Shown piece after piece: positions 41,590-50,190 of a stretch of 64,000 nucleotides of DNA. Position 1 is the stretch's first letter. Each line of letters opens with the position of its first letter. The notes beneath the pieces are model-generated. The model searched no databases. It saw only the letters and a program-made list of their open reading frames with translations, and had not been told where the DNA came from. The DNA is taken from positions 1-64,000 of the forward strand of contig CAZBJX010000009.1 in assembly GCA_964492335.1 (NCBI GenBank), given 5' to 3'. Position numbers and translations under genes: made by a program. The stretch comes from JAFGCL01 sp964492335 (GTDB lineage Bacteria; Chloroflexota; Dehalococcoidia; UBA2247; RBG-13-53-26).

Positions 41590-42762
41590 CTAAGCCTTCC
41601 CCAGAATCATGACGCCCTGCAGCGCGCCGCACATGCCGGTGAAGCCGTGGGCCAGGGCTGTCTTGGCCCCCTTCACCTGCCGGTCCCCGGCCTCGCCCCG
41701 CAGCTGCAGCACTCCCTCAGCGATGCGCGCCATGCCGGCCACCACCGTCGGATTGCCGGCCAGCATGCCGCCGGAGGGGTTCACGGGGAGCTTCCCGCCC
41801 AGCCGGGTAGCGCCGCTCTCCAGCAGCCGGCCGGCTTCCCCCCGGCCGCACAGGCCCAGCCCCTCCATCCAGAGCAGATCCTGGTAGCTGTACTCCCCCG
41901 ATATCTCCGCCAGGCTGATCTGCCTGGCGGGGTCGGTGATGCCCGCCAGGCTGTACGCCTTCCTGGCCGCTTTGACCAGGGCGTCGCACTCCGCCAGGTC
42001 GCGGTCGCCGGGGTAGTGGGTCTCGTAGCAGTTGGAGACGCCCTTGATCCAGATGGGTTTGGCGCATATCTTCTTCGCCTTCTTCTCGGTGGCCAGGACC
42101 ATGGCGCAGGCCCCGTCCGAGGTCGGCTTCATATCCAGCTGCCTGATGGGGGAGGCCAGCACCTGCGAGCCCAGTACATCCTCCACGGTCACCTCGGACT
42201 GCTCCTGGGCCAGGGGGTTCTTCAGGGCATGGGCCCGGTCCTGGACCACCACCCGGGCGCACTGCTCCGGGGTGATGCCGTACTTGTACATGTAGCGCCT
42301 GGCCTGCATGGCGGCGGCGCTGAGGAAATCCAGGCCGAGGACCCTCAGGAACACCGGGTCCAGGGCGGCGTTCTCCACGCCCCTCATATCGACCTGCGAC
42401 TCCTTGCAGTGGGCCGCCACCAGCACAACATCCTGGTGCCCGGAGAGGATGCGGGCAAACGCGGTGTAGACCGCGTTCAGCGAGTCCTCCGCTACCTTGT
42501 CCTCGTCGCTGTGGTGGGCGCCCACGTAGGACATCACGTTGCAGTTGGAGATGGTCCGGCCGTCCAGGAAGTCCTGCGAACAGGTGACGGTGGCATCGAT
42601 GCCGAAGGCGCCGCTGCCGGTGACATCCTTGGCAAACTTCAGGCCCGTCTCCTGCAGGACCTGCTTCACGGCCTCGTATACCAGCTCACCTTCGCTGACA
42701 TCCGCCCGGTCGGCGCTGTACCTGGTCTGCGCCACCGCCACGATCCCCACTCGTTCACTCAT
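41590..42762 (-). CDS. Thiolase-fold protein lacking the catalytic Cys and GHP histidine
   Basis: The 390-residue protein starts MSERVGIVAVAQTRYSADRADVSEGELVYEAVKQ and ends with LPVNPSGGMLAGNPTVVAGMARIAEGVLQLRG. At the nucleophile position, my alignment to the canonical thiolase at 45397 places Ala91 (KVAEDSLNAVYTA), and the GHP motif reads GNP. It is therefore unlikely to be a true thiolase; a retro-aldol or structural role with the DUF35 proteins fits better. It is 14 nt upstream of the previous thiolase-fold gene. Confidence 0.87.
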   Translation of the reverse strand: MSERVGIVAVAQTRYSADRADVSEGELVYEAVKQVLQETGLKFAKDVTGSGAFGIDATVTCSQDFLDGRTISNCNVMSYVGAHHSDEDKVAEDSLNAVYTAFARILSGHQDVVLVAAHCKESQVDMRGVENAALDPVFLRVLGLDFLSAAAMQARRYMYKYGITPEQCARVVVQDRAHALKNPLAQEQSEVTVEDVLGSQVLASPIRQLDMKPTSDGACAMVLATEKKAKKICAKPIWIKGVSNCYETHYPGDRDLAECDALVKAARKAYSLAGITDPARQISLAEISGEYSYQDLLWMEGLGLCGRGEAGRLLESGATRLGGKLPVNPSGGMLAGNPTVVAGMARIAEGVLQLRGEAGDRQVKGAKTALAHGFTGMCGALQGVMILGKA

Positions 42763-42783
42763 ACAAGCCTCCTTCTGTGTTCT

Positions 42784-44019
42784 TCAAGCCTGCTCTGCTG
42801 CGCCCGGCGGGGCGCAGCGCACCCCCGGACCCGCTCGCGGATTGCGGCAACCGGCACGCCCCGGGACCGAGGCCCCGAGAAGGTCTTCGATCACGGCCGC
42901 CTCCGCCAGAGACCGGTGCAGGGGAGCCGGACCGAAGTTGAGCTCCAGCGCCTTGGACCAACGGAAATGGTAGTGGAGGTCGTATTCCACGTCAAACCCC
43001 ACCCCCCCGTGTATGTGATGGGCCCCCGACACCACGCGCTGGCAGGCGTCGCTGGTCCAGGCCTTGGCCATGGACACTTCCTTCTCCGCCGGCAACCCCT
43101 TCTCCAGGCGCCAGACGGCCTGGTAGCTCAGCCAGCGGGAGCTCTCCACGTCCGTGAGCATGTCCGCCAGGCGGTGCTGGACCGCCTGGAAGCTGCCTAT
43201 GGGCCGGTCGAACTGGACCCGGGTCGCCGAGTAGGCCGCCGTCAGCTCCAGGGCCTTGCGGGCCACGCCCACCATCTCGGCGCACTGCAGGGCGGTCGCC
43301 TTCAGCAGCGTGCTCTTCACCATCGGCCAGCCCTGGCCCGGGCCGCCCACCACGTCGCCGGGGCCGCAGGGCACCCTGTCCAGGACCACCTCGAATTGCC
43401 TGTCGGCGGCGATGGTGACCAGAGGGGCCAGCCCCACTCCGGGCGCCTTCCGGTCAACGATGAGAAGGCTTGTCCCTCCGCCGGCATTGCCGGCCCGGCC
43501 GGTCCTGGCCACCACCAGCAGGTAGTCGGCGGTGTGGGCATTGTGCACGAAGAGCTTGGTGCCGCTGACCGCCAGCGAGCCGTCCCTGCGCCGCGAGGCG
43601 CGGGTGGCCATGTGCCGGGGCTGACAGTCCGTCTCCGGCTCGGCGATGGCCATGGTGAGCAGGACCTCCCCCCTGGCCACTCCGGGTAGCAGCCGCTCCT
43701 TCTGCTCCGCAGATCCGGCTTCCAGAAGGGGCAGCACGCCCATTACCATGGTGCTGAAGATGGGCCCCGGCACGGTGGCCCGCCCCACCTCCTCCAGCAG
43801 CACCGCCAAGTCCAGCAGGCTGCCGCCCACCCCCCCGTACTCCTCGGGCAGGACCAGCCCCAGCCAGCCCAGCTCGGCCATCTTGCGCCACATCTGGGGC
43901 GAGTACCCGGCCTCCGTGGCCTCCAGCTTCCTGACCACCGGCCTGGGGCACTCCGTCTCCAGGAAGTGGCGGACCTCCTTCTTCAGCAACTCCTGCTCGG
44001 CGCTCAAGCCAAAATCCAT
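42784..44019 (-). CDS. Acyl-CoA dehydrogenase-like protein, non-catalytic-type partner
   Basis: The 411-residue protein has the ACAD fold: GLVLPEEYGGVGGSLLDLAVLLEEVG, MAIAEPETD, the FAD-binding FDRPIGSFQAVQHRLADM and HHIHGGVGFDVEYDLHYHFRWSKAL. The usual GTNE motif after that segment is replaced by GPAPLHR, as in ACADs that work as one half of a heteromeric enzyme. The last 30 residues are a poorly conserved tail. It overlaps no gene and sits 16 nt after the next ACAD gene. Confidence 0.88.
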   Translation of the reverse strand: MDFGLSAEQELLKKEVRHFLETECPRPVVRKLEATEAGYSPQMWRKMAELGWLGLVLPEEYGGVGGSLLDLAVLLEEVGRATVPGPIFSTMVMGVLPLLEAGSAEQKERLLPGVARGEVLLTMAIAEPETDCQPRHMATRASRRRDGSLAVSGTKLFVHNAHTADYLLVVARTGRAGNAGGGTSLLIVDRKAPGVGLAPLVTIAADRQFEVVLDRVPCGPGDVVGGPGQGWPMVKSTLLKATALQCAEMVGVARKALELTAAYSATRVQFDRPIGSFQAVQHRLADMLTDVESSRWLSYQAVWRLEKGLPAEKEVSMAKAWTSDACQRVVSGAHHIHGGVGFDVEYDLHYHFRWSKALELNFGPAPLHRSLAEAAVIEDLLGASVPGRAGCRNPRAGPGVRCAPPGAAEQA

Positions 44020-44035
44020 CTGCCCGCACCTCCGT

Positions 44036-45214
44036 CTACCTGGACCGCGGCAGCCCCAGGCCCATCATGGCCATCATGTCCCGCAGGACTTCGTTGGTGC
44101 CGCCCCCGAAGGTAAGCAGCACCTGCATCCGGTAGACGTGCTCCGGCCGGCCCCTGGCCGGGACCCGCCGGGACCCCGTCTGGAGCTGCCCGTAGCGCCC
44201 CATCACCTGGAGCGACACGTCGGTCGCCCTGCGGATGTGCTCGCTGCCGAAAACCTTGATCATGGAGGATTCCACTATGGGGAGCTCGCCCCGGGTGAGC
44301 ATCCAGGCTACCCGGTAGTTGAGCAGCTTGAGGACCTCCGACTCCAGCGCCATGTCCACCAGCCGGCCCCTGACCCACGGCTGGTCCAGCACGGTCTTCC
44401 CGTTGAATGCGGTCCGGCCGGCCCAGCGCGCGGCGTCGTGGAGCGCGCGCAGCGAGAACGAGTGCGGCACCAGCATCACCCGCTCATGCGCCAGCTGCAT
44501 GAACAGGTACTCCGCCCCCTTGTTCTCCTCCCCGATGAGGCTTCCCTTTGGGACACGCACGTTCTCGAAGAACTCGTGGTTGAGCCGCAGGCCGCTCATG
44601 GTCCTGATGGGCTCGACGGTGATGCCCGGGGACTTCGCGTCCACCAGGAGTATCGACAGGCCCAGGTACTTCCGGGCCGCGCCGGGATCGGTCCTGGCCG
44701 CCAGCCAGTAGTAGTCGCAGGAGTGGCCCATGGAGGTGAAGGTCTTCTGGCCGTTGATGACATACTGGTCGCCGTCGCGAATGGCCGTGGTCTTGAGCGA
44801 CATCAGGTCGGTGCCCGCCTCGGGCTCCGTGTAGGCGATGGCGATGTTGCATTCGCCCCTGAGGATGGCCGGCAGGATGGTCTTCTTCTGCGCCTCGGAG
44901 CCCACCCTCATGATGGTGGGGCCCACGGTCATCAGCGCCAGCATGGGAATGGGGATGTGGTAGTAGCCCAGGGCCAGGTCGAAGAAGATGTACTGGTCGA
45001 TGGAGGACCGGCCCTGCCCCCCGTATTCCCGGGGCCAGCCCATGCCCATCCACCCGTCGGCCCCCAGCTTCCTCACGAACTCCCGGCAGAGCGGGCCCTC
45101 GCCCTCGGGGAAGCGGTCGATCTCATCGTGCAGCTCGGGGGACGCATACCTCTCGAGGTAGGCCCTGGCCTCCTTCTCCAGCTGCTTCTGTTCGGGCGTC
45201 AGATCGAAGTCCAC
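44036..45214 (-). CDS. Acyl-CoA dehydrogenase
   Basis: The 392-residue protein has GMGWPREYGGQGRSSIDQY, IAYTEPEAGTDLMSLKTTAI, INGQKTFTSMGHSCDYYWLAARTD, SVSLQVMGRYG-like and FGGGTNEVLRDMMAMMGLGLP segments, so the FAD and substrate motifs including GTNE are present. With the neighbouring ACAD it resembles the paired ACAD subunits that form heterotetramers in steroid-side-chain oxidation. A strong hairpin lies upstream of it. Confidence 0.9.
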   Translation of the reverse strand: MDFDLTPEQKQLEKEARAYLERYASPELHDEIDRFPEGEGPLCREFVRKLGADGWMGMGWPREYGGQGRSSIDQYIFFDLALGYYHIPIPMLALMTVGPTIMRVGSEAQKKTILPAILRGECNIAIAYTEPEAGTDLMSLKTTAIRDGDQYVINGQKTFTSMGHSCDYYWLAARTDPGAARKYLGLSILLVDAKSPGITVEPIRTMSGLRLNHEFFENVRVPKGSLIGEENKGAEYLFMQLAHERVMLVPHSFSLRALHDAARWAGRTAFNGKTVLDQPWVRGRLVDMALESEVLKLLNYRVAWMLTRGELPIVESSMIKVFGSEHIRRATDVSLQVMGRYGQLQTGSRRVPARGRPEHVYRMQVLLTFGGGTNEVLRDMMAMMGLGLPRSR

Positions 45215-45269
45215 CTTCTAGCCTCCAGGAAGCGTGGCCGCCCCCGGCCGGTCCCGGGCCGGCGCCGGC

Positions 45270-45310
45270 CGAAAGAGAGTCGCCGGGAGCGCATCCGCGC
45301 TCCCGGCGAC
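45270..45310 (-). terminator. Hairpin between thiolase and ACAD genes
   Basis: GTCGCCGGGAGCG (45279-45291) pairs perfectly with CGCTCCCGGCGAC (45298-45310), a 13-bp stem with a 6-nt loop, followed on the minus strand by TCTCTTTCGG. It could attenuate read-through from the upstream operon part. Confidence 0.6.
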
Positions 45311-45396
45311 CGGCACACCGCAGGCCCCCCGGCTGTCGCCGGGCCGTGGGCTACCAGAAGTTGCCGCCAGCTTTGCCACTGGAAGGGACCACCCTG

Positions 45397-46566
45397 CTAG
45401 AGCCCCACTATGCAGCAGCTGACCACCGGCGCGTAGGGCTCGTTACCCATGTTGTGGGCCAGGGCCAGCTTCGGGTCCTTCAACTGGCGCTTCCCGGCCC
45501 TGCCCTGGAACTGCAGCCAGGGCTCGTAGAGCATGCGTATGCCGGACGCCCCGATGGGGTGCCCGAAGCACTTCAGGCCGCCGTCGGGCTGCACCGGCAG
45601 CTTGCCCGTGAGCTCGAAGGTGCCGGCGTCGATGTCTTCCTTGACCTTGCCCCGGGGGCTGAACTGGAGGTCCTCCATGGTGACCGCCTCGGTGATGGAG
45701 AAGCAGTCGTGGACCTCGGCCATGCTGATCTCCTCCCTCGGGTTCTTGATGCCGGCTTCCTTGTAGGCGGCAATGCCGGCCCGGTACGCCTCTTCCACGT
45801 GGGTGTAGTCGTAGCTGGTCAACATGCGCCCCGTCGTCGGGCTGGCGCAGATCTGCAGCGCCTTCACAAACACCGGCTTGTTCTTGAAGTCCTTGACCAT
45901 GTCCGCCCGGACGATGATGGCCGCCGCGCCTCCATCGGAGACGCCGCAGCAGTCAAACAGCCCCAGCGGCCAGGCGATGATGGGGGCGGACATGACCTGC
46001 TCCAGGGTGATCTCCCGCCGCAGGTGGGCCTTGGGGTTCATGGAGCCGTTCTTGTGGCTCTTCACCGAGATCTTGCCCAGCGTCCTCTTGCCCTCTTCCG
46101 GGCTGAGGCCGTACCGGTGGAAGTACCGGGTGGCCATCATGGCGAAGACGCCCGGCATGCTGGACTGGTAGTGGGTGTTGGTCCGGTTCTCCATGCCCGG
46201 CAGCCCGCCGACGCCCTCGTCCTTCAGTTTCTCGTAGCCGACGGCCAGGCATATATCGTAGACCCCGGCGGCCACGGCATAGGAAGCGCCCCTGACGGCC
46301 TCGTGGCCCGAGCCGCAGGCGTTCTCCACCCGGGTGATGGGGATGTACTGCGACCGCAGGGCCTCGCTGACCGTCCGGCCCCCCGTGCCGCTGAAGAGGG
46401 TGCCGCCCCAGGCCGCCTGGATGTCTTTCATGGTGAGGCCGGCGTCGTCCAGGGCCTCGTTCACCGCCTCCACGATCAGGTCCGTGGGCCCCTTGCCCCA
46501 CAGCTCCCCGAACTGGGTGCAGCCCATGCCCACGATGGCTACTTTATCCCTAATGCTTCCTGGCAT
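45397..46566 (-). CDS. Canonical thiolase (acetyl-CoA acetyltransferase family)
   Basis: The 389-residue protein keeps the thiolase active site: nucleophile Cys84 in TRVENACGSGHEAVRGA, GHPIGASG with the histidine, and SCCIVGL at the end. It begins SIRDKVAIVGMGCTQFGELWGKGPTDLIVEA. It should cleave or form a 3-ketoacyl-CoA bond. It is the only thiolase of three in the cluster with an intact catalytic set. It lies 12 nt downstream of the HMG-CoA-synthase-like gene. Confidence 0.9.
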   Translation of the reverse strand: MPGSIRDKVAIVGMGCTQFGELWGKGPTDLIVEAVNEALDDAGLTMKDIQAAWGGTLFSGTGGRTVSEALRSQYIPITRVENACGSGHEAVRGASYAVAAGVYDICLAVGYEKLKDEGVGGLPGMENRTNTHYQSSMPGVFAMMATRYFHRYGLSPEEGKRTLGKISVKSHKNGSMNPKAHLRREITLEQVMSAPIIAWPLGLFDCCGVSDGGAAAIIVRADMVKDFKNKPVFVKALQICASPTTGRMLTSYDYTHVEEAYRAGIAAYKEAGIKNPREEISMAEVHDCFSITEAVTMEDLQFSPRGKVKEDIDAGTFELTGKLPVQPDGGLKCFGHPIGASGIRMLYEPWLQFQGRAGKRQLKDPKLALAHNMGNEPYAPVVSCCIVGL

Positions 46567-46578
46567 CTATCTCCTCCT

Positions 46579-48024
46579 CTACCTTACTGGCCGGGCCTTC
46601 CAGAAGTAGTTGGTCAGACCCCGGTCGTACTGCAGCTTCCTGAAGGTCATCTCCACGGGCATGCCCACCTCCACCTTCGCGGGGTCGCGGTCGGTGAGGT
46701 CGAAGAAGGCCCTGCCGCCGCCTTCGAACTCGATGAGGACCACCGAGGCCGGCGGATCGATGACCGCGGCGAGGTTGTCCTGGGTGAAGCTGAATACCCT
46801 GGCCTTCCGCCCCTTGAAGGGATAGTCGTCGAAGTTGTCCAGGGCCTGGCACTCGGCGCACACCCGGATGGGGCCGGTGGTGGCGGCGCCGTTGTCGTAC
46901 TGCACCGTGCCGCACTTCCGGCACTTGACTCCCCACAGCCCCAGGAGCTGCTTCCTCTCGCGCCAGTTGGCCGACATCCTGATGTGCTGCTTGTCCGGCC
47001 TGCGGGCGGCTTCCTGAGGGACGATCTCGCGCCACTTCAGGTAATCGTTGTAGTTGGCCATCACCTCCTTGGAGGGGATGCTGTTCTTGATGCCCCGGCG
47101 CGGCCCCAGCTTCTTGATGGCGTCGGTGACCTGGAGCACCATGGCGTCCGCCCCGTTGCCGCTGCCGGCCACCAGTATCCGGTCGCCCGGCTTGGCCTCC
47201 TCCAGGGCGCATATGAGCATCATGGGGGCCATGGCGCATCCCGCTATGCCCACATTCAGGAACAGGGCGAAGGGGTCCTGCACCTGGGCGGCGTCGAAAC
47301 CGCCCTGCTGCCCGGCCTTCCCGTGCCTCCTGGGGTCTCCCGGGGCATCGAAGGCCACTTTGGAGATGTCCTTTGGCGTCAGGCCGCACTTCTTCAGCAC
47401 GCCTTCTATGGCCATCGGGAGGTACCTGGCATAGCCCTCGTCCAGGACAAAGCGGTCCTCCCCGGAGCGGACGAACCGGTCCTCATCCGACCGCCAGGTG
47501 CCGGCCAGCTCGTCGGACACGGAGTAAACGCCCAGAATCTCGGCGATAACGTCGTCCTTGCCGATGAGGAGGGCCGCGGCGCCGTCGCCGAACTGCTGCT
47601 CCGTCATCCCGGCCGGGGCGCCCAGGCGCATGTCGGCCGCCGCCACCAGCACGCTGTCGGCAGAGCCGGCGCGGACCGTATCCCAGGCCAGGGCCATGGC
47701 CGTGGTCCCGGCCCGCAGGGAGGTACAGATGTCTGCCGTGCGGATGTCCTGCCGCAGGTCCAGGGGAACGGCTATGAAAGCCGAGCACTGCTTCTCCTTG
47801 TATGGAGAAGTGGTAGTGGCGAAGAACATGCCGCCCACCTTCGCCGGGTCCACGCCGACCAGGCAATCCAGGGCCGCTTCCACGGCCATGCTGACGCTGT
47901 CCTCGTCGTAGTAAGCCACCGCCCGCTCCCCGGGCATGGCAAAGCCTCCCCAGGCTTTGACGCAGTCTTCACGCTTCATTCTGTGCCATGGTATGTAGGC
48001 CCCATAGGACGTTATGCCTACCAT
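46579..48024 (-). CDS. HMG-CoA-synthase-like protein fused to a DUF35 domain
   Basis: The 481-residue protein combines a thiolase-fold synthase (residues about 1-340) with an OB-fold/zinc-ribbon domain (about 345-480: VKCRKCGTVQYDNGAATTGPIRVCAEC, FSFTQDNLAAVI). The first part starts MVGITSYGAYIPWHRMKRED, has catalytic Cys100 in ADICTSLRAGTTAM and the HMGS-like GDRILVAGSGNGADAMV. I chose ATG 48024 because AGGAGG lies 5 nt upstream. Such synthases add a two-carbon unit to a ketoacyl-CoA or act on steroid- or isoprenoid-like acyl-CoA. It heads the operon. Confidence 0.88.
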   Translation of the reverse strand: MVGITSYGAYIPWHRMKREDCVKAWGGFAMPGERAVAYYDEDSVSMAVEAALDCLVGVDPAKVGGMFFATTTSPYKEKQCSAFIAVPLDLRQDIRTADICTSLRAGTTAMALAWDTVRAGSADSVLVAAADMRLGAPAGMTEQQFGDGAAALLIGKDDVIAEILGVYSVSDELAGTWRSDEDRFVRSGEDRFVLDEGYARYLPMAIEGVLKKCGLTPKDISKVAFDAPGDPRRHGKAGQQGGFDAAQVQDPFALFLNVGIAGCAMAPMMLICALEEAKPGDRILVAGSGNGADAMVLQVTDAIKKLGPRRGIKNSIPSKEVMANYNDYLKWREIVPQEAARRPDKQHIRMSANWRERKQLLGLWGVKCRKCGTVQYDNGAATTGPIRVCAECQALDNFDDYPFKGRKARVFSFTQDNLAAVIDPPASVVLIEFEGGGRAFFDLTDRDPAKVEVGMPVEMTFRKLQYDRGLTNYFWKARPVR

Positions 48025-48074
48025 TTCCACCTCCTATTTGACGAATCGTTAGGGCAGGAAGCGCGCTGGCATCT

Positions 48075-48104
48075 ATTATAGATGAGGGCGACACTAATAC
48101 TCAA
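48075..48104 (-). promoter_or_regulatory. Proximal promoter of the acyl-CoA operon
   Basis: TTGAGT (48099-48104), an 18-nt spacer and TATAAT (48075-48080) on the minus strand predict a start near 48068, about 44 nt before the first gene. Confidence 0.55.
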
Positions 48105-48171
48105 AGCAGACCAAAATGACTGACCCCGACCGCGATGCTAATAGCACAATGCCATCCGGAGTGGCGGCTAG

Positions 48172-48200
48172 ATTATATGAACTGCCATCGGGGCAGTCAA
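48172..48200 (-). promoter_or_regulatory. Distal promoter with operator-like repeat
   Basis: TTGACT (48195-48200), a 17-nt spacer and TATAAT (48172-48177) on the minus strand. Inside the promoter lies a short inverted repeat ACTGCC-5 nt-GGCAGT (48181-48197), which may be a regulator site. Confidence 0.6.
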
Positions 48201-48293
48201 ACGGATCCTATTTTGTAAGGGGCGGGCCGGTGCCGGTCACCGGCCCGCCTCAAGCGCTCCCGGGTTGTCCGGGCGCCGCCCCGGGCCCGGGTG

Positions 48294-49763
48294 CTAGATC
48301 ATGGCCTGGCGCTGGAGGTGGTACCGCACCACGGCATCAGCCACCTTCACGCCGGAGTCCGTGGCCTGCTGCACGCCCACGCCGATCCCGCCGGCATCGC
48401 ACCCGACATAGTAGAGCCCCTGGATGGGCGCCTTGATGGACGGCTTCCTGGATCCACCCTGCCCCACCATCTGGGCCAGGCCGATGCACTCGCCGCCGAT
48501 CCCGGGCAGCACCGAGTCCCGCGTCAGCACGCTGACGTCATGCGGGGTGTAGTACTCCCGGGCCTCGATCGCCGCCTCCATATCCGGGAAGACCTGGAAC
48601 ATCATCTCCTCGCCCTTGTCGAACCACGGCTTCAGGTCATTCTCCCTGAGCTTCGGGTCAGTGGGGCCAAGGAACCCGGCCAGCACGATCTGCTTGCCCG
48701 GAGGCGCAGCCGTGGGATCGTAGTTGGAGGGGATCTCGAACCAGACCGGCATCTCCTTGGGCAGCTGCCCGGCCTTGGCCTTGATCCACTTCTCCAGGTT
48801 CCAGGCGGTCTCAGTGGATATGATGGCCCCGAAAGGCACGGTGGGAATGATGGGCTTGCTCAGGAAGTAGCGGATGCCGATGAAGGAGAGCGAAGGCACC
48901 AGCTCCTTGACGTAATTCACGTAGGACTTGTCGAAGTGCTTCTCGCCGATGAGCTTGAGCACCGTGGGCTGGATCCCCGCGTTGCTGATCACGATGGGCG
49001 CCCGGTACGTGTCCTTGTCCGTCGAGACCCCGGTCACCCGGCCGTTCTCCACGTTGATCTTCTCCACGCGGGTCCGGAAGATGGTCTTGCCCCCGAACTT
49101 CTCCACGGCCTCGGCATAGGCCTCCGCCACCCGGCCGATGCCGCCCCTGGCGAACAGGCCGCCGCCGCGCAGGAAGACCTGCTGCACCACGGTGATGGCC
49201 TCGGAGGCGGCCACCGCGTCCGCCGGGATCACGAAGCAGGCATCCGAGACCAGGCTGGTGAGAAAGCTGTAGAGGCCTTTCGACACCTTGTGCCGGCCCA
49301 GGTACTCGGCGAAGCTGATGTCGTCCATGGCCGCGATGTCCTTGGGGGCCATCAGGGTCATCTCGCCCAGCAGGTTCAGGGCGTCCGCCTGCTCCGCCTC
49401 CGGGACCTCCAGCCAGGAGAAGATCTTCACCGGGTCCGGTGTCGCCTCGTCCGCTCCCGTCACCCACTTGCCGGAGGACTGCTTGAACCTGGGGCCCTGC
49501 ACCCCGGGGGTGACGAACTCCACCTTGTCCTCCACCCCCAGCTCTTTGAGGACCGCCTGCAGCACGTTGTCCTGGACCGGGGCGGAGACCACCAGCCACG
49601 CATTGTAGGTCCAGCCGCCCTTGGAAATGGACATGCCTTTGCCGCCCGCCTTGGCGTTCTTGTCCAGCAGGAGCACCTTGAGGCCCCTCTTGGCCAGGAG
49701 TGCGGCGCTGGCAGCCCCCCCGAAGCCGGCGCCAACCACTATGACATCATAGGAATCCGACAT
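48294..49763 (-). CDS. FAD-dependent oxidoreductase, phytoene-desaturase-like
   Basis: The 489-residue flavoprotein begins YDVIVVGAGFGGAASAALLAKRGLKVLLLDKNAKAGGK, a GxGxxG dinucleotide fold and the family's second glycine motif, and has the closing FAD segment KAPIQGLYYVGCDAGGIGVGVQQATDSG. It is a diverged relative of the four flavoproteins at 56-64 kb. The ATG at 49763 is chosen. It has its own promoter at 49877-49905 and lies upstream of the acyl-CoA operon on the same strand. Substrate is unknown. Confidence 0.85.
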   Translation of the reverse strand: MSDSYDVIVVGAGFGGAASAALLAKRGLKVLLLDKNAKAGGKGMSISKGGWTYNAWLVVSAPVQDNVLQAVLKELGVEDKVEFVTPGVQGPRFKQSSGKWVTGADEATPDPVKIFSWLEVPEAEQADALNLLGEMTLMAPKDIAAMDDISFAEYLGRHKVSKGLYSFLTSLVSDACFVIPADAVAASEAITVVQQVFLRGGGLFARGGIGRVAEAYAEAVEKFGGKTIFRTRVEKINVENGRVTGVSTDKDTYRAPIVISNAGIQPTVLKLIGEKHFDKSYVNYVKELVPSLSFIGIRYFLSKPIIPTVPFGAIISTETAWNLEKWIKAKAGQLPKEMPVWFEIPSNYDPTAAPPGKQIVLAGFLGPTDPKLRENDLKPWFDKGEEMMFQVFPDMEAAIEAREYYTPHDVSVLTRDSVLPGIGGECIGLAQMVGQGGSRKPSIKAPIQGLYYVGCDAGGIGVGVQQATDSGVKVADAVVRYHLQRQAMI

Positions 49764-49876
49764 GATTGTTCCCCCTTTCTGAGTATTGCTGCCCGGGTCG
49801 GATCCGGGATACAACCGGCGCACCCGGTGAGCCCGGCCAACCTCGCGCTTCCCCCCAAGTCTTCAGCTTCCCTAAG

Positions 49877-49905
49877 ATAATATGTGCCGGGCTAAGCTAT
49901 GTCAA
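49877..49905 (-). promoter_or_regulatory. Promoter of the phytoene-desaturase-like gene
   Basis: TTGACA (49900-49905), a 17-nt spacer and TATTAT (49877-49882) lie about 110 nt before the start codon. Confidence 0.65.
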
Positions 49906-50190
49906 ACCCCGGCCACCTCCCCTTCGGAGCGACCAGGCCGCAGTCTCCCCCTCGGGGCGGCAGGGCCAACTCCGAGCCACTTGGCTCGACAAACCTGGCC
50001 GGTTGTGTCTGTTCACCCCGGCACTCATCTGCAATCGTTGTGCAGGAGCAGGCTATTGCGGTCCTGCGGTATTCTTGTGGCAATGGTCTCAGGCCCTGGC
50101 CGGGCCGCGGGGCACGGGCCGGAGCGCCGATGGCCCGCGGTGATGCAGCCACGATTACTCATCCGGCGTGATGAGAAGGGATGGTGAGCA
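49906..50190 (+). other. Intergenic stretch upstream of the DUF3068 gene
   Basis: Together with the preceding 140 nt this divergent gap of 427 nt holds only the minus-strand promoter. I see no gene or strong repeat in it; the plus-strand promoter of the DUF3068 gene is not evident. Confidence 0.4.
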
